A DNA stretch of 64,000 nt, from positions 41,281,934 to 41,345,933 of the forward strand of contig OX104127.1 in NCBI GenBank assembly GCA_944470555.2, given 5' to 3'. The DNA comes from Heterobilharzia americana. Lineage: Eukaryota > Platyhelminthes > Trematoda > Strigeidida > Schistosomatidae. The notes below the pieces were generated by a model. The model did no database searches. It was not told the DNA's origin and worked only from the letters and a program-made list of their open reading frames with translations. This document shows, one piece after another, positions 1-12,840 of this stretch. Made by a program: the position numbers and the translations under genes. The number at the start of each line of letters is the position of its first letter. Position 1 is the first letter of the stretch.

Positions 1-5
1 GATGA

Positions 6-213
6 TAGAAGTTGGAAATATGGACCATTGGATTCTGACCCAGTGGCTCAATGGTAAAGTGTTGACCACGGAATCTGAAGGTCGTGGGTCCGATCCCCGG
101 CGGGGTCGTGGGTGCGCACTTCTGAGGACTCCCATACTAGGACGAAGCAGTTATTCAGTGTTCCCAGGTTTCCATTGTTCCTCCAACTGATGTCAGTCTA
201 CGATGAATAACAA
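6..213 (+). repeat. tRNA-headed SINE, family alpha, with decayed hammerhead
   Basis: A tRNA-like head (A-box-like tggctcaatgg near 43-53, B-box-like gggtccgatcc near 86-96) is followed by a hammerhead-like module: CTGAGGA at 122-128, a stem II hairpin, then GAAG where GAAA is needed, so it is probably inactive. The tail shares the aactgatgtcagt motif with the other copies at 1671, 45389, 59398 and 59571. About 30 bases upstream of the head are also shared with the 45.4-kb copy. Confidence 0.8.
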
Positions 214-859
214 TTAGTAGTTTTGTCAGTTATAGTAAACCGGAATTTACAATATCAAAGCTTGATGTGTTCTTCTGCATGAATGATTCTACGTTGTCAA
301 ATTATTGGATAAAGATGATATCCATATCTATTGTATGTGTGATGAGTATGTGAGTCATGAACCTGAACAATAGTCGTCCCATGCACATCATACATCTCGG
401 ATGACAGTAGGAGAGTATTCTATAGAGTACTAAACACATTACAGAGCATCTTAGTTCATTTGAAGGACGAGGTCCTTCTAGATTCACAATCTAATTGTGT
501 TTATATAATAAAATGCTCCGACTGCAATGTTAATATACATGCAGCAAACTTCACGTGAAACCAAAATTCGAAAAAGAGAACGTCGAAGGATTTCTACTCG
601 ACTCTCTATAAATCCACTAGGGTTGAAAAAGCTTGAAAACACTTCAACCACAGCTCTACATGCTATAATTTCTGGTTAGGTGGCCGATTTTGGCAATATT
701 GAAATGAATCACAAGGGCTTTAGATATTGTAAAGCACTTCTCATAGCAGAATCTTTTCACATAAAGTGGAATCGAAATTTAAGAGTGAAACTTGGGCACT
801 GTGGTAGAGTATAGTTCCCTTTTAGATTGTTTATTTGATATCCATCCACCCATCCATCC
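214..859. other. no recognisable gene or repeat
   Basis: AT-rich sequence between a SINE and an RT fragment. I see no exon with credible splice sites and no repeat shared with the rest of the window. Confidence 0.4.
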
Positions 860-1440
860 AAATCAACATAGGATCAGGCATTACTGCACAACCGTCTGAG
901 TTGCCACAGCTCATATCAGTACATCAAGTAAAAAGGCAGTGAAGTGGGAGATGGGGACAAGAAAATTCAGTCAAAAGAAATATAAGTACGAAAAGAGGGA
1001 AAGGAAGAATGAGAAAATGGTGAGATTCAGTATAGTGTCGTTAAGATGAGGATAATATGTGTATACATTTGCGCCACTGACATCAGTTCTGAGCCATGTG
1101 ATCACCTAGAGTTCCCAACCACTGGTTTCTCTTGTCCCACGGACCCGAACTGGCTATTCTGCATCGTCTCACATGGCTGAAACCAACAGTCAAAGACTTC
1201 ATATATTGATGTCATGTTTTGGTCTGGCCGCCTCGAACCTTTTTCGAATCTGAACCTACTTCGGTGAACATTGAGTGATGTGGCAATCGGTGACTAGGCA
1301 GGCATACGTAATACGTGTCCCAACCATCTCAGTCGATGAAGGTTCACAACCGTGTCCCTAAAACTCTACACCTGACTTCAGCGTTAATCACGTGGTAACA
1401 CCACGTGACGCATTATTATTTACCGGATGACGTTTCGAGC
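860..1440 (-). mobile_element. non-LTR retrotransposon 3' end (Perere-3/SR3-like)
   Basis: The minus strand reads as the C-terminal end of an RTE-type polymerase plus its 3' untranslated tail. It is nearly the same sequence, in the same order, as 14300-14875, where the reading frame is clearer. Frameshifts and stops make it non-functional. The family name is from memory of schistosome elements. Confidence 0.75.
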
Positions 1441-1670
1441 AGAATTTACTGCTCATCTATCAGAGTGCAATCAAAATTGTCGAGATAGGAATGAGGGAAC
1501 GAAGTGTAACTTGACCTAGTTTCGAACCAACTCTACACACTATCATGCCATAAGAACAATCAGCATATGTAAACATACAAATCTCAATTTATAATTCACA
1601 TACTCTTCACACATTAGAAACCTAGAAGCACTAAACAGCTTTTTCGTTCCAGAACGGGGTTCCTTAGCAG

Positions 1671-1849
1671 TGGGTCATTGGATTCCGGCTCAGTGGCTCA
1701 ATGGTAACATGTTCGCTGCAGAACCTGAAGGTCCTGGATTCGATCCCTGGCGGCGGTGAGGAGTTCCATACTAAAACGAAACAGCTGTCCAGTGCTCGTA
1801 GGTTTCTATTGTTTCTCCAAATGATGTCAGTTTGTGATGAATACCAATC
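1671..1849 (+). repeat. SINE family alpha copy
   Basis: Same head and tail as the copy at 6-213, with a B-box-like tggattcgatcc near 1734-1745. The hammerhead region has lost the leading C of CTGAGGA and its stem II partner is mutated, although GAAA followed by cagctgtc is kept. Confidence 0.8.
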
Positions 1850-2379
1850 TAAAATCAATAAAAAAATCCCTACAAACCTCCGAATTGGATATCATCTTTG
1901 TTTGATGGTTTGACAAAGCAGTATCATTCATGCAGATGAACGTATATCAAGCTTGAATATTGTAAATTTCGGTTTACTGTAACCTTGATAAAGCTGTTAG
2001 CATTAAATAGCGAAACGTCAGTTACAGCAAATTTATTTTGTTTTACATTCATTGAGAAATACAAATACCAAAATAATGAAGATTAATAAAACCGTCTCTA
2101 ACAGCAATTTCGTATCGAGAATATAGTCTCGATACTCTATGATCCTCTGTATTGATCTTGCCAGGAATAATAAACTTTATCCTCCGTAATCAATTTCTTT
2201 TCTAATCTTCATTACTCTGCTTCGAATGTAGTATAACTTCTCTTTTATACTTTTAGAGAGTTAGGAGTACTAAGCGGTGTAGCAACACCATGGAAACCAA
2301 AATGAGAAACAGTAGGACAAGCAAAGTAAAAACGAGTAATCGAACAGTTGGTTTTATGGGGTACATTCAAGAAGTCTTC

Positions 2380-4130
2380 ATTATATTTTTATTATTTCTC
2401 ATGAACGGGGGACACAGAAAAACCGTAGCATGACTGCTACTGGCTTCCATTCCAAACCATTTGTTATTTTCTGAAGCCATTGAATTGCATAGTCTTTCAG
2501 ACAATATTCTGAATGTCTTATGACACTAACAGATGCTAACACAGCTAGTTTTGACAAGATACCTCGTTACACACTGACCATGATATTCATAGCACATGTC
2601 CAAGCCATTGAAGCCAGTGTTTCAAAATGATATCATCCAGTGAATAACTATTTCCTCGAACTCTATGCACTTGGAGTCGTTTCTTTGAATTACTCACAAA
2701 CCTTTTCCACTTTGTGCAAGCAGTTTCTTCGGCCACAATGTTGATTGAACAAAAGGCCATTGAAAATCCTCTGCTTGGAGAGGTTAGGTTCCACAGGCGT
2801 AGAGCAGAACTATCCACATCAGAATGTTGTATACTAAACTTTTACTGTCATACTAACTTCACGACGGTACCATAAGTGAACCAAATCAACGTATTCCACT
2901 CTGGCTTTCTGTGTAAAGTTAGAAATCTTATTTGTCACACCTCCGCCAGCACTCACATAACTAGCTAAGTATACAAACTTTATGACCACTTTTAACGGTT
3001 CACTGCTAAGAGTAAATGTAGACAAAAGCTTCTACCAGTATTGTAAAAGCACTTTGCACCCCATCAGTGCTATATGTAGGAAAACTGATCACCAACTGGT
3101 GAAGTGGGATTTAAGCAGCCTGTATGTTGTCGCACAGCGAGATGCTATCTTCTGCATAGTGGAGATCGAAAGTCATTCATCTGGTAACGGGACCTACACC
3201 GTCACCATGTACCTCATTTGAAACTGTCTCCGATTGTGAAGTTAAATGCAGATGGTAAAACCGGACAACCCTGCCTAGTTCACTGCTGGTCCCGAATTAT
3301 GAAGAGTGATGACTATATTTCCTCATTTTACCTGAAGTGTGTTTATATATATCACCTTCAAGATGTCAATATGCTTCTCAAAGACATGTTTCCCTAACAA
3401 ACTATTTCAGGTTATAATCCTGTCCAAACGATCTAAAGCAGTCCTGATATCGAGAAAGACAATAAATATTAACCTGAAGTACGTAAAACGGTGTTCTCAC
3501 ATTTGGCGGAGGGTGAACAGATGGTCAATGCATCCACCACTTGAGTAAAACTCAAACCTTCCTCACAAAGTAGTTGTCTTTGCATTTTGCCAAGTTTGGG
3601 AAGTATGGTAGCGACCAATATTTTCGATGCAATTGCTAGTAGATCGATGCCTTAATGATTGTCTCATTCCCGATTGATGTAACGCCTTCAATCTGTCATA
3701 CTCTATGAGATAGTCTTATCAGTTCCCGGAAATCGGAGTGTTTTCTGGACTGAGTGCTTTTTAGTGTTTCAGTTTCTACAGATTCTTTTAGACCTCTGTA
3801 AGGTGGGTTAGCACTAACTGACCTCTGATCACAAGAAAATTAGGTTAAAGAGCGGTAAACCAGCTAAACTGCTCGAAGTGCAATGCGTAGCATTTCTGGC
3901 ACGTACAAAGGTTGTCAATTGGGATATCGTCTAACTCACAAACCCTCTCATTAATATTAAGCTTCTTGCTAGCATACATGACCTGAAACGGGTTTTGGAT
4001 TGAAGCTGGATGAAGTGACGTTTCCTCCCCATTTGCACGTGCTAACCAGTAATCCTCACCATTCTTATGTAAGTTCTATGCGAATTTTTGTGTAAGAGAA
4101 TTCTGAATACCATTGTGCTCGCAGGCTTCC
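2380..4130 (-). mobile_element. decayed non-LTR retrotransposon polymerase (RTE-type, SR2/Perere-like)
   Basis: The minus strand gives, in broken frames and in the right order, landmarks of a schistosome non-LTR RT. A stretch like VFLDIRTALD lies upstream (about 3.4-3.5 kb). A TRQGCP motif lies near 3270, an HYAEDSI relic of the YADD box near 3140, and a C-terminal block with FVYLASYVSAGGGV at 2834-3025. WLQWLGHVL (matching WLGHVL in the family) is near 2590. Many stops and frameshifts show a dead copy. Confidence 0.8.
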
Positions 4131-5397
4131 TGGAATAGGTCGATTATAGTCAGAAACTTGTAAGGAATTGATAGTGGTAGTCTTAGTTAGTGGAGTGTCC
4201 TTTAAAACTGCAGGCAGCCTTACTACGTTCATGGTCTTTTCTAAGTTCTTTTAATACCCGTCTACACTGTTTGGAGAAGTGGAATCTAGAGTTTAGGTTA
4301 ACGCTGTTGTTTAATCGATGGTTCTCAATAAATTCTATTGAAGAATGGGTATTGATAATGCGGTTAATCTGCTTCCAGTGTTGAGTTGATGGTAGTAATT
4401 GTGAATCTATTGAGTGTATCGCTATTTCGTTAAAGTTTATGGTAAGTGGGAAGTAGTAGTCGTCATATTATACGTGGATAAATCATTAGACATTACCAGT
4501 TTTATTGATAAGTATTTCTTGAATACGCCATAAAGTCTGCTGCATTTAGCCAAACTTCACCAACTGAACCTCAGCTTCTTTTAATATGACTGTGTTGCCA
4601 GTCATTATTTGTAGAATTTCAAGAACGAGTAGAAATAGAGAGATTCATTCCTTTTTCGTGTGATTATTTGTTCTCATTAGGTCCCAGTAATCTAAAAAGT
4701 AGTTTCTATGAGATTCATGGGATTTCTTTTTCCATAGTTGAGCACATGAACCAATCCGATTGGTTTTATGACGTCGGATTTGTCCAATCAAGTCATCATG
4801 TCAGTACGTGCATAAATCGTGATCAGAAAACAATTTCTCTATTGGCTGCCTTTTTGCCTCTACCTGTCAGTAATATTAACATCACTTCCAAACGATAATA
4901 TGTCGTTCTATGAGTAAATCACTCCTTGAGCCTTTAACTCAAAGTTTATTCTGCAAAGCAGTAAAGCAATATCAGGAGTTGCCTTTGCATACTTACTGTA
5001 ATGACCACCATTTAAATTATAGTCAGTCACAGCTTTTTAACAGAAGGTATGAACTCATAAATGTATGAGAACAGTTTGTATGATTTACCAGAGCATTTAG
5101 AGTATTAAAAATTCTGACATAAAGAAAAGCTTTTTCAGCGATATATATATTCATCTTCAAGTGCCTGTTACGAACATTTCTTCTCAACCATCCAAAGGTG
5201 TATCGTGATAAAACTTTATTGTTTGGCAGAAATGCTTAGTATCATTAAATTTTACTATGATAACTTGGTACTGTTTTATATATAATATGTTCATATACAC
5301 AGACATCACTTGACAGTTTTATGTAACTGAAGTATTTACTTAGTTTATATAAAAGAAACGTTAACAGACTATTTATTATTATTTTCGTTAATTTTAG
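4131..5397. other. unassigned, probably 5' intron or flank of gene 1
   Basis: No exon could be supported here although gene 1 must have coding sequence upstream of 5398. Open stretches near 4190-4384 and 4668-4898 do not resemble any family I know and lack convincing splice junctions. Confidence 0.35.
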
Positions 5398-5470
5398 AGA
5401 TCCAAATAGGAATCTTTTACGTGTTGGCCTTGCTAAGACATGGTTTCCCGGTTGGGATTCCTTCAATACA
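5398..5470 (+). CDS. gene 1, internal exon (first one identified)
   Basis: A 73-base exon bounded by an AG acceptor after a T-rich tract (ttcgttaattttag) and a consensus gtgagt donor at 5471. It reads one base to finish a codon and then 24 codons, including the motif LAKTWFPGWDSFNT, and ends in phase 0. That phase fits the next exon at 8035. The short tryptophan-containing open block between good splice sites is the evidence; no family was recognised. At least one upstream exon carrying the start codon is missing from my reading. Confidence 0.65.
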
Positions 5471-5808
5471 GTGAGTAAAGTTATGTGTATATAAAGAAAT
5501 AATATTTAATGTGATGAGGATAATTCTTTTATCAGTCCTTATTTTGTCTAGGTTAACTGGAAATTTCGATCTTGAACAAAGAAAGAACTTTAAAATAATT
5601 GAATTACATTTTTCACTTTTTTGTACTTGCTAGTTTATTTTTTTTATTTTTTTCTCTCCTAACTTATCTGAGAAGTATGTTAGCATTTAAAAAGTAAGTG
5701 TCTCTTGGCAATTTCAAACTGAACACAGACAATAGGTGATGTATTTGAAATTGTGAAGTTGTGACTTATTGGTTTACGGAGTTAATTTTCAATTAGTTGA
5801 TCATGGTA

Positions 5809-5886
5809 TATGCAGCTGATGAGTCCCAAACAGGACGAAATGCTCATCCTGGATTCCACTGCTAGCCACGATCCATCATTGATAAT
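5809..5886 (+). ncRNA. hammerhead ribozyme in truncated SINE family beta
   Basis: A 5'-truncated SINE piece contains an intact-looking hammerhead core: CTGATGA at 5815-5821, a stem II of gtcc/ggac closed by a short loop, and GAAA near 5837. A tiny stem III, an ATC cleavage triplet, and a stem I of cag/ctg follow. It matches the core of schistosome SM-alpha-type hammerheads. The tRNA-like head is absent, so transcription would have to come from the surrounding gene. Confidence 0.8.
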
Positions 5887-6299
5887 TGGTCATTGGTTCA
5901 AATAATTATTCTACTAACTATAAACAGATTTTTAGGAATCCCAATTTATGACAATTACTTTCTGTCGTTAACGTTTACAGTAGTTGTGTAATGTTGATAA
6001 GGACCCTTCAAAAAGTATGGAAGTATAATTTCATCAATAATGTAATCTAAAATGTTTAGGTTTCCGTTTAAAAACATACTTTTTCACTTCCAGTTAGTGG
6101 TTGAAAGGGTGATCAGTCTTATCTTCTTTCTTTTGGACCAAAATTGTTTTTAACACATAACCGATAGAAGTTATCATGGCTATTTGAATTTTAGTGGTCA
6201 TTTCTCTACAGTTCAACAAGGACTATATTTTGGTTCTTCATTTGTAATACATAGAATAACTTTCATCAGTAATTCAATTATTTCATATAAGGTCTACTG

Positions 6300-7620
6300 T
6301 GAAAACAGCGGTAAAGACAGGTTAGAAAACGTCACTGGATTTCTGTTACGTCATCCGAACTGATTAATGCGACAAGACTGATTCCAGCTGACCCTGACCA
6401 TGATGAAGAGCGAAAGCAACTCACACGTAAAATAACCAAGAGTATTTGCAATAATCGCAGGTAGTGGTGAGAGCGAGAGTGAGAGTCAGGGAGATGACGA
6501 AGGTATCAGCGTTGAGTAACACCAGGTAACTAACTATTTAGGCTTATTAAGGATACCGGTAAGAAAAAGTCGATGGTGAATGGAGCCAACACTGAGAAGG
6601 ATGTGACGCTGATAACCTTCCTTGACAGGGGAGTAGAACGTTGAACAGAGCATAGCATTTTGCAGCACAATTCAACTGGCCTCCAGCAACTCTTCAGTTG
6701 CCCAACATACAGTTTGGACCTGAATGGGACTTAGATGTCAGTCCTCCAACTTTCCCTGAAGTTGAGAAAGCTGTATGGAACCTGAAATGACACACAACAG
6801 CAGGACGTGACGCTTTGACATCCGAAGTTTTCAAGGATGTAGGTAGGAAATCACTAATTACAGTGACGTCTATGGGAATCAGAGGTATTGAGATCACTGC
6901 TGATTTCAGTCTATACTATAAGAAGGGATAGACAACCATAGTGGGGGGGGGTGGTGGATTAGTTTGACTAATATTGTGTCCATGATTCTATGGTACATAG
7001 TTATCAGACACCTGACTGGAGCTCAAGAACAACAAACGCGAGAAAAGCAGACAGGTTACATATGTTGACGGGTATGTATCGATCATATTTTCACCCTCTG
7101 ACGAATTTTGCAAGACAGACATACTTGCGGGCCGATGGTCGACACTTGCCATGTTTCTTGACGTGAAGGTGGCACTTGACTCTGTCGACCGTGAGTTGTT
7201 GTGGGAGTATTTGACTGTGAAGGGAGTACCGAGGAAGTTGATGACGCTAATCAAAGTTGTCTAGTCGAACTGACGCAACTGTGTCAGGAGAGAGTTGTTG
7301 TGTGAACTGACGACAACTAGTGGTGTCCGCAATGAATGCCCACTGTCACCGTTCTCATTTAACTTCATCATAGAGGTAGTAATGGACATACCGTAGGTAC
7401 ATTTAACTTCGGAGGGATTGACCCAGTATCTGGATATTATTCGGTTGATTTGGAGCATGTGGACGATATTGTCCTGCTGTTGAACAGAAATAAGTTTATA
7501 TTTTGCTTGCGTTTCACTTTCGTCAAATGTGAAATAATGCTGTAGGACTGGTCTGCAACTCCTCTCCGTTTGATATATCAGGAGGGAAGTGGTAGAATAT
7601 GTCGACGACTTCAGTTACTT
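6300..7620 (+). mobile_element. decayed non-LTR retrotransposon RT (Perere-3/SR3-like)
   Basis: The + strand carries polymerase landmarks in order across shifted frames. A tract near 6660-6830 reads like NWPPATLQLPNI. FLDVKVALDSVDRELLWEY is at about 7155-7210, and TTSGVRNECPLSPFSFNFII near 7316-7373 corresponds to the SSGVRQGCPLSPFLFNF box. Internal stops and a run of ten G near 6942 make it non-functional. It lies in the intron between gene 1 exons at 5398 and 8035. Confidence 0.8.
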
Positions 7621-8034
7621 GGGAGGCTACGTCTTCTTATGTCATCGTGTCATTGGTAATTATTTTTCCATAGCAGAGATGAAAAGTGATCATTAAATTT
7701 TCTATCGATTTCATAAAGTTCAGCTGACTAACTTCTCTGCCTTATGTAATAGCTGTCGTGATCTTTATGGTCATGTATTTGTGAAATCTTTACAAGATGA
7801 ATTTCTTGGCAGTTGAATAACCATTTTAAGCAAAAAGTGCTAACAGAATGTTGTTTCTTTCTATTGTTTGCTATGCGTTTATAATCCGTCTCAGAATATA
7901 CAGAAAGCGATGCATACATACATCCTTCCTTTGTCAGGTACACAACTTGTATTGACTCATGTTCTAACTCATAATATACATTATTTTTTTTATGTTGAAA
8001 TTATTATCATTTGTATTTTTCTTTTTCAAACTAG

Positions 8035-8424
8035 AAATTTATACCTGATGAAAATGTACAAATAAAAAAGATATCACTCTGTCAACCAACTCATGCATTA
8101 CATGATTTATGGCTGTTTTTATCAACAGGTACTGATCAAAATACAATAGTATTATCAAATAAAGAGGTATACTGTCTTATATGTTATCCATTAAACAATA
8201 ATAACACTAATCCGGATGATATAATCTGTCTTAGCCGATTGATACGTTCTACTCGTCATTCAAATATTGTTCGATCAATTCAACCATATGATTGTTATTT
8301 CACTAATGCTCAATACGCTTTGATAACAATTGTCTCCAATGGTTGTAATGATAATAATCTTGATAAAATTGTTCATTTCATGAATGATATGAAAAAACGA
8401 ACTAATAATGAATTATCAATTAAC

Positions 8425-8458
<34 letters not shown>

Positions 8459-8667
8459 TCAATAATAAGGTTACTACTTTTACTAATGATATAACAGTGA
8501 TCGGTGAACAATTTATTAAAGAATGTTGTAAACTCTCTGAATTATTATTTTATCAATCACCTACCGATGATAATATTAACAAGACACAAAGCATAAAATT
8601 ACGATATTTTTCAACTCCAATGGATTATTTAAAATTATCTAAAGTTAAAACAATGATATGGATGGAG
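8035..8667 (+). CDS. gene 1, largest exon, unrecognised protein with Asn run
   Basis: A 211-codon exon that is open throughout, from a polypyrimidine/AG acceptor (ctttttcaaactag) to a gtaagg donor at 8668, in phase 0 at both ends. It starts KFIPDENVQIKK and ends TMIWME. A perfect AAT microsatellite at about 8421-8460 is translated as an Asn run, common in schistosome proteins. The rest is mixed hydrophobic and polar with several Cys. I see no known motif, signal peptide or membrane helix. The frame is supported by length, splice signals and phase, not by homology. Confidence 0.75.
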
Positions 8668-8879
8668 GTAAGGTTTATTAAATTTTTCTGATTATTCTCG
8701 AATTCTGTTTTTTTTTTGTTACTATTATTATTACGATGATGATGATGCTACATTGTGTAACATCTCTCCTGTAAATATACACAGTATCCAGTAAATAGTG
8801 GTGTTTCTCTATGTAACAGATCTAATAAATATACTAGGATGAAATTATAATCTACCACACTGTCTAGTAGAACAGAGTA

Positions 8880-9600
8880 CAGAATAGAAGTCAACTCTAC
8901 CTCAACTTTATCGACTTTGAAAAGGCCTTTGACAGCGTCGACTGAGAAGTAATTTGGCAGCTACTGCTTCAGTACTACGGTTTCAGTGCCACAAATCTTT
9001 ATCAGCATCATTCAACACCAGCTATATGCTATATGATGAGGCTACATGCTAAGTGATTCACTGTACAATGGAAGGCTCAGCTCAGTGATAGATTTGAAGT
9101 GAAGACAGGAAGGAGTAAGACAAGGTTGCCGCCTACTATCACCGATCACCTTCCTGATTGTGGTCGACTGGACTGAACTGGACGACACAACAAACTGTGA
9201 GGAGCTGTGAGAAGATAGGCATACTCTGGCTGGACCGATGAAAAGAGCCTGGAAGATTTGGATCTCGCCGATGGTGATTTATGTCTAGTGTCTTGTCTCA
9301 CAGACTCGAAGATGTACAGGCGAAAACCAACAAGTTGGCGGAAGAGGCGAGGCGATGCAGGGCAGCGAAGACGTGACTTCCTTGAGGTGAATGTAGAGAA
9401 GACAGAGATGATGAAGATATTCAAACAACAACAGCAACAACAACAACAAGAAGCACCAATCACCATCAATGGGAGAAATGTAAGCGAAGTATTTCCTTTC
9501 ACGTACCACGTAGGCAGCATCGCATCGTTTCAACTACAGTTAGGGGTACTGACACAGATGAGTATGTCAAAGCCAGGATCGGAAAGATAGCAAGATAGGC
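8880..9600 (+). mobile_element. RTE-type retrotransposon fragment, first unit of a composite
   Basis: Begins with DFEKAFDSVD (RT box A) near 8917 and contains LEDLDLADGDLC, a decayed FADD box, near 9250-9290. A CAA-repeat Gln run follows at 9427-9449. It is interrupted by stops. The copy at 43632-44312 is nearly identical and carries the same internal lesions. Confidence 0.85.
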
Positions 9601-9604
9601 TTTC

Positions 9605-10475
9605 CTGCATTAATTTGAATTTGGCCGATGATGATGATTTACGCCTATCTTGTGGCCTAAACTCGAAGATCCACAGGTGAAAACTAACAAGTTGACAGAA
9701 GAGGCGAGGCAGCGAAAACGGGACTTCAAGTGAATGTAGAGAAGACAGAGGTGATGAAGATACCCAACCAACAACAGCAACAAACACCAATCACCATGAA
9801 CGGGAAAAACCTAAATGAAGTAGTCTGTTTCACCTACCTAGGGAGCATCGTTCCAACTACATGTAGCGGTACAGGCACAGATGAGGATGTCAAAACCAGG
9901 ATCGGAAAATCAAGACAGGCTTTCATTAATCTGAAATCAGTGTGGAGACCTACTGCACTCAGCACAAAGAAGAAGATCCTGATTTTTAACACCAATGTCA
10001 AATCAGTGCTGCTATATGGTTCAGAAACTTGGCGCGTCACGAAAAGCTTTTTCAACAAACGATAGACATACATCACCAACAGCTACCTACGCTATCTCGA
10101 TACTGAAGATCAGATGGCCAGAATAGTAGGAATAAGCAACAAGGAACTCTGGCTGGGAACGAATCAACGAAGCAAGAACCTGTCGCCCAACAAATATGCA
10201 GAAGAAAGTGGAGATGGATTGGACTCAGTATACACTGAGGAGGCCGACTGGGGGCATCACGCACCAGGCCAGGCCCTCGAGTGGAACCCAAATGAGAAAC
10301 GACGAGTTGGGCGTTCGAGACGAGGATGATATGGAGGGAATGGTGTGAGGAAGAAATGAAAGCTTGTGGGCAGTCGTGGCACGAGGTTGAAAAGATTGCG
10401 GAAAAGAGAGTGCAATGGAGGCGTGCTACTGAATCCCCTATGTTCCACTAGGAACCCGAAGGGAAAAAAATAGTA
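9605..10475 (+). mobile_element. RTE-type retrotransposon fragment, second unit of a composite
   Basis: A second copy of the same domain follows directly. It has the Gln run near 9770-9785 and then FTYLGSIVP and RIGKSRQAFINLKSVW. FNTNVKSVLLYGSETWRVTK lies near 9985-10045. The 3' end (gttccactaggaaccc near 10441) is shared with copies at 21.5, 44.9 and 52.5 kb. It lies in the 6.6-kb intron of gene 1. Confidence 0.85.
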
Positions 10476-12309
10476 ATAATACAGTGTCTAGGTTTTACTT
10501 CTCACTGATTTAAACGTGCAGCTCTTGACCGTCGGTTTATGTGGGCTGTAATTCCTTTCAGCTAACAACCTTCAATGTCAATTTTTCATGTTGGTGTGTG
10601 TACTAACTATAATGCATACGTGTTATTCTTGCTTTTGATCTATAGCAGAAGTGAAGAAGAGCCCAATAAGTAATTAAAGTTGTTTATTGAGAAAATACAA
10701 CTAATAATGGTAAAATTTCTTCACCTAGCAATAATTTATCCATTTCTAAATTATCTCTTGTTCTGCATGTCATTCCATCCACTTTGTGTGCTTTGTATTC
10801 ATATCCAGTATTCTCACTAATCTGTCTTTCTCACTTTTGACATTGCTATGTGTAGTACTTATATGCATTCTTATAGGTGGTAACTCTCATTACGTAACTA
10901 CTTTTGGTTTACTTTATTCTATTTTCTTATTTCCAAGTTCTTTATAAGCTAGTAGAGAGACATTCAATTACTTCTCATACAATTCTATTTTTTGCACTTT
11001 ATCTACGTTTTTAGAAGTAGGGTTTACTTATAGATTATCGCAGTGTGTCTTGTAACTGGCGCCTGAATATGGAATCATACAGTTTAGTATTTTGGAATAC
11101 GCCAGTAATAACTGTTGTGGCGTATTAATCTTTTCTCAGAAGATTTCTACTCATGTAATAATACTGTATGATTATAATGGTCCCTTAATAGTTAGGATTT
11201 ATGCAACAATGATGGTGGTAATAGTATCACATTACTGCATTAAGTAATAATCACAAATGGACAAGTTTTGTTAATGAAATTGTTATTTAGTATTAAATAC
11301 GTTCAATCGGCCTGCTTTACTAACATCAAAATGTTAAGGACTTTCATCTTGCTTACTTAGTGGGTGTCCACAACCCATCCACTTACCTGCAGTTGATTAA
11401 TAATTAAATTTTTGAGTCATTGGCTTAATCTCACCAATTTATACGTGGATCTTATCTGAATGTTTTTTTTTATTTCTTAGAAGTAACTAGTAGCTTTTTA
11501 GCAAATTTAAAGAATACTTACTACTTACAGTTATTGGTTAAGCAGTTTACTGTGAATATCTCGACTTATCTTCGTAGACGTAGTATAGGTTGGCTTACAA
11601 AATACAGTTATTTCAACGCACCAAAGATGTAAACAGCATGGAAAATAAACCACATAATACAATTGGTAGATGGACCTACCATAATTGTGTTCACACATTG
11701 GTGCGATTGTGATAATGAAATGGAAGAAGCATATTAAGAAATAAAGTACATTTCAGATATGTATGATAGTGCGTTAAGGAAAGGGTTCTTACAGCAAAGC
11801 TTGTGGTGCGTCTTTCGGTGCCCATACTGAACCAGGTTTCTGTTCCAAATAAACGTAATAATGATACATTTATAATACAAAGAATAGCTGTGTTCATGAT
11901 AATAATTCATATATGTGAATGTCTAAATTGTTTGTCATTATTATCCTTGAGATATATACGTTATACCGTTGACTATTTATCGGAGTGCGGAGCGTGCGTT
12001 TAGAAAACACACACTAACGAGATCTAAAGAATGGATTGAAAGTAATACACATAATTTATAAATAAAATGGTATACAATCCCCTCAACGCGTGCATACTCT
12101 GAATAAAGCATCTCTATAAACATGTACGTATGGGAGCTGGGTATTTCGATCTAATATATGTGTGTCGAAACCTACTTGTGAAACACTTCAATTTTTAATA
12201 CATTGATTATTCCCATTTAGACATTTAGAAAAAGACTGATTGAGCGAGTGAAGAAATATATTCCTTTTCAATTAGGTCTTCATCTTAGGCTTTACACTAA
12301 TATATAAGT
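10476..12309. other. unassigned intron sequence
   Basis: AT-rich sequence inside the large gene 1 intron. No coding, RNA or repeat structure was recognised. Confidence 0.4.
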
Positions 12310-12840
12310 TTACAATTTGATCAAATTACCAATCACATGGTGATGTTTCGGAAATAATGATGTTAAGTAATCAATAGAGTTACTAAAATAGGAAATATGA
12401 ATATTGATAAAACAAGAAAGGGAAGAGGCGTACAAAGTAAACCTAGAAGTTACATCATGTTGACGGCCACTGTAATGAAAGTGGTCGAACAAACTTCTTT
12501 TGGATACGAAGGCTAGGTTTGTGAAGGTGGATTGCAATCACCTCTGTTATGTGAAGTAACCGAGTGCGTAATCCATGAAGTAAATTAATTGGAATCTGAT
12601 GAATAATTTTGAATACTTTTCTAGTATCCACTTGGTATCCTGTGTCAACTAAGTGTGCAAGTATGGAGCTCTTTATAGTTCTAATTTGTCCCTTGTTCAA
12701 CCATGATGAGTGGTGCTCAGAAATTCGACGATGGAACTTCCTCATTGTGCGCTCAATGTAACTAGCTTCACAGGAGCAGTTGTTAACCACTTTAAAGTGA
12801 TCTTTTTACCTTATATGTTTGACAAAAACTGTGGAAAATA
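12310..12840 (-). mobile_element. Penelope-like element, GIY-YIG endonuclease remnant
   Basis: The minus strand encodes about 110 residues beginning near 12790. They match the PLE C-terminal endonuclease: a Cys-rich start (NNCSCEASYIERT, where YIE replaces YIG), an Arg-rich helix ending ISEHH, and an SSILAHLVDTG block. No RT domain remains upstream. The pattern of YIG-like motif, EH and HLV.TG is the basis. The altered Gly and the frame breaks argue that it is inactive. Confidence 0.75.

Noticed and set aside
9146..9533. Cys-run and Leu-run proteins on the minus strand
   Set aside because: These are shadows of the CAA (Gln) repeat in the RTE fragment read in other frames; the same shadows recur at 43871-44255.
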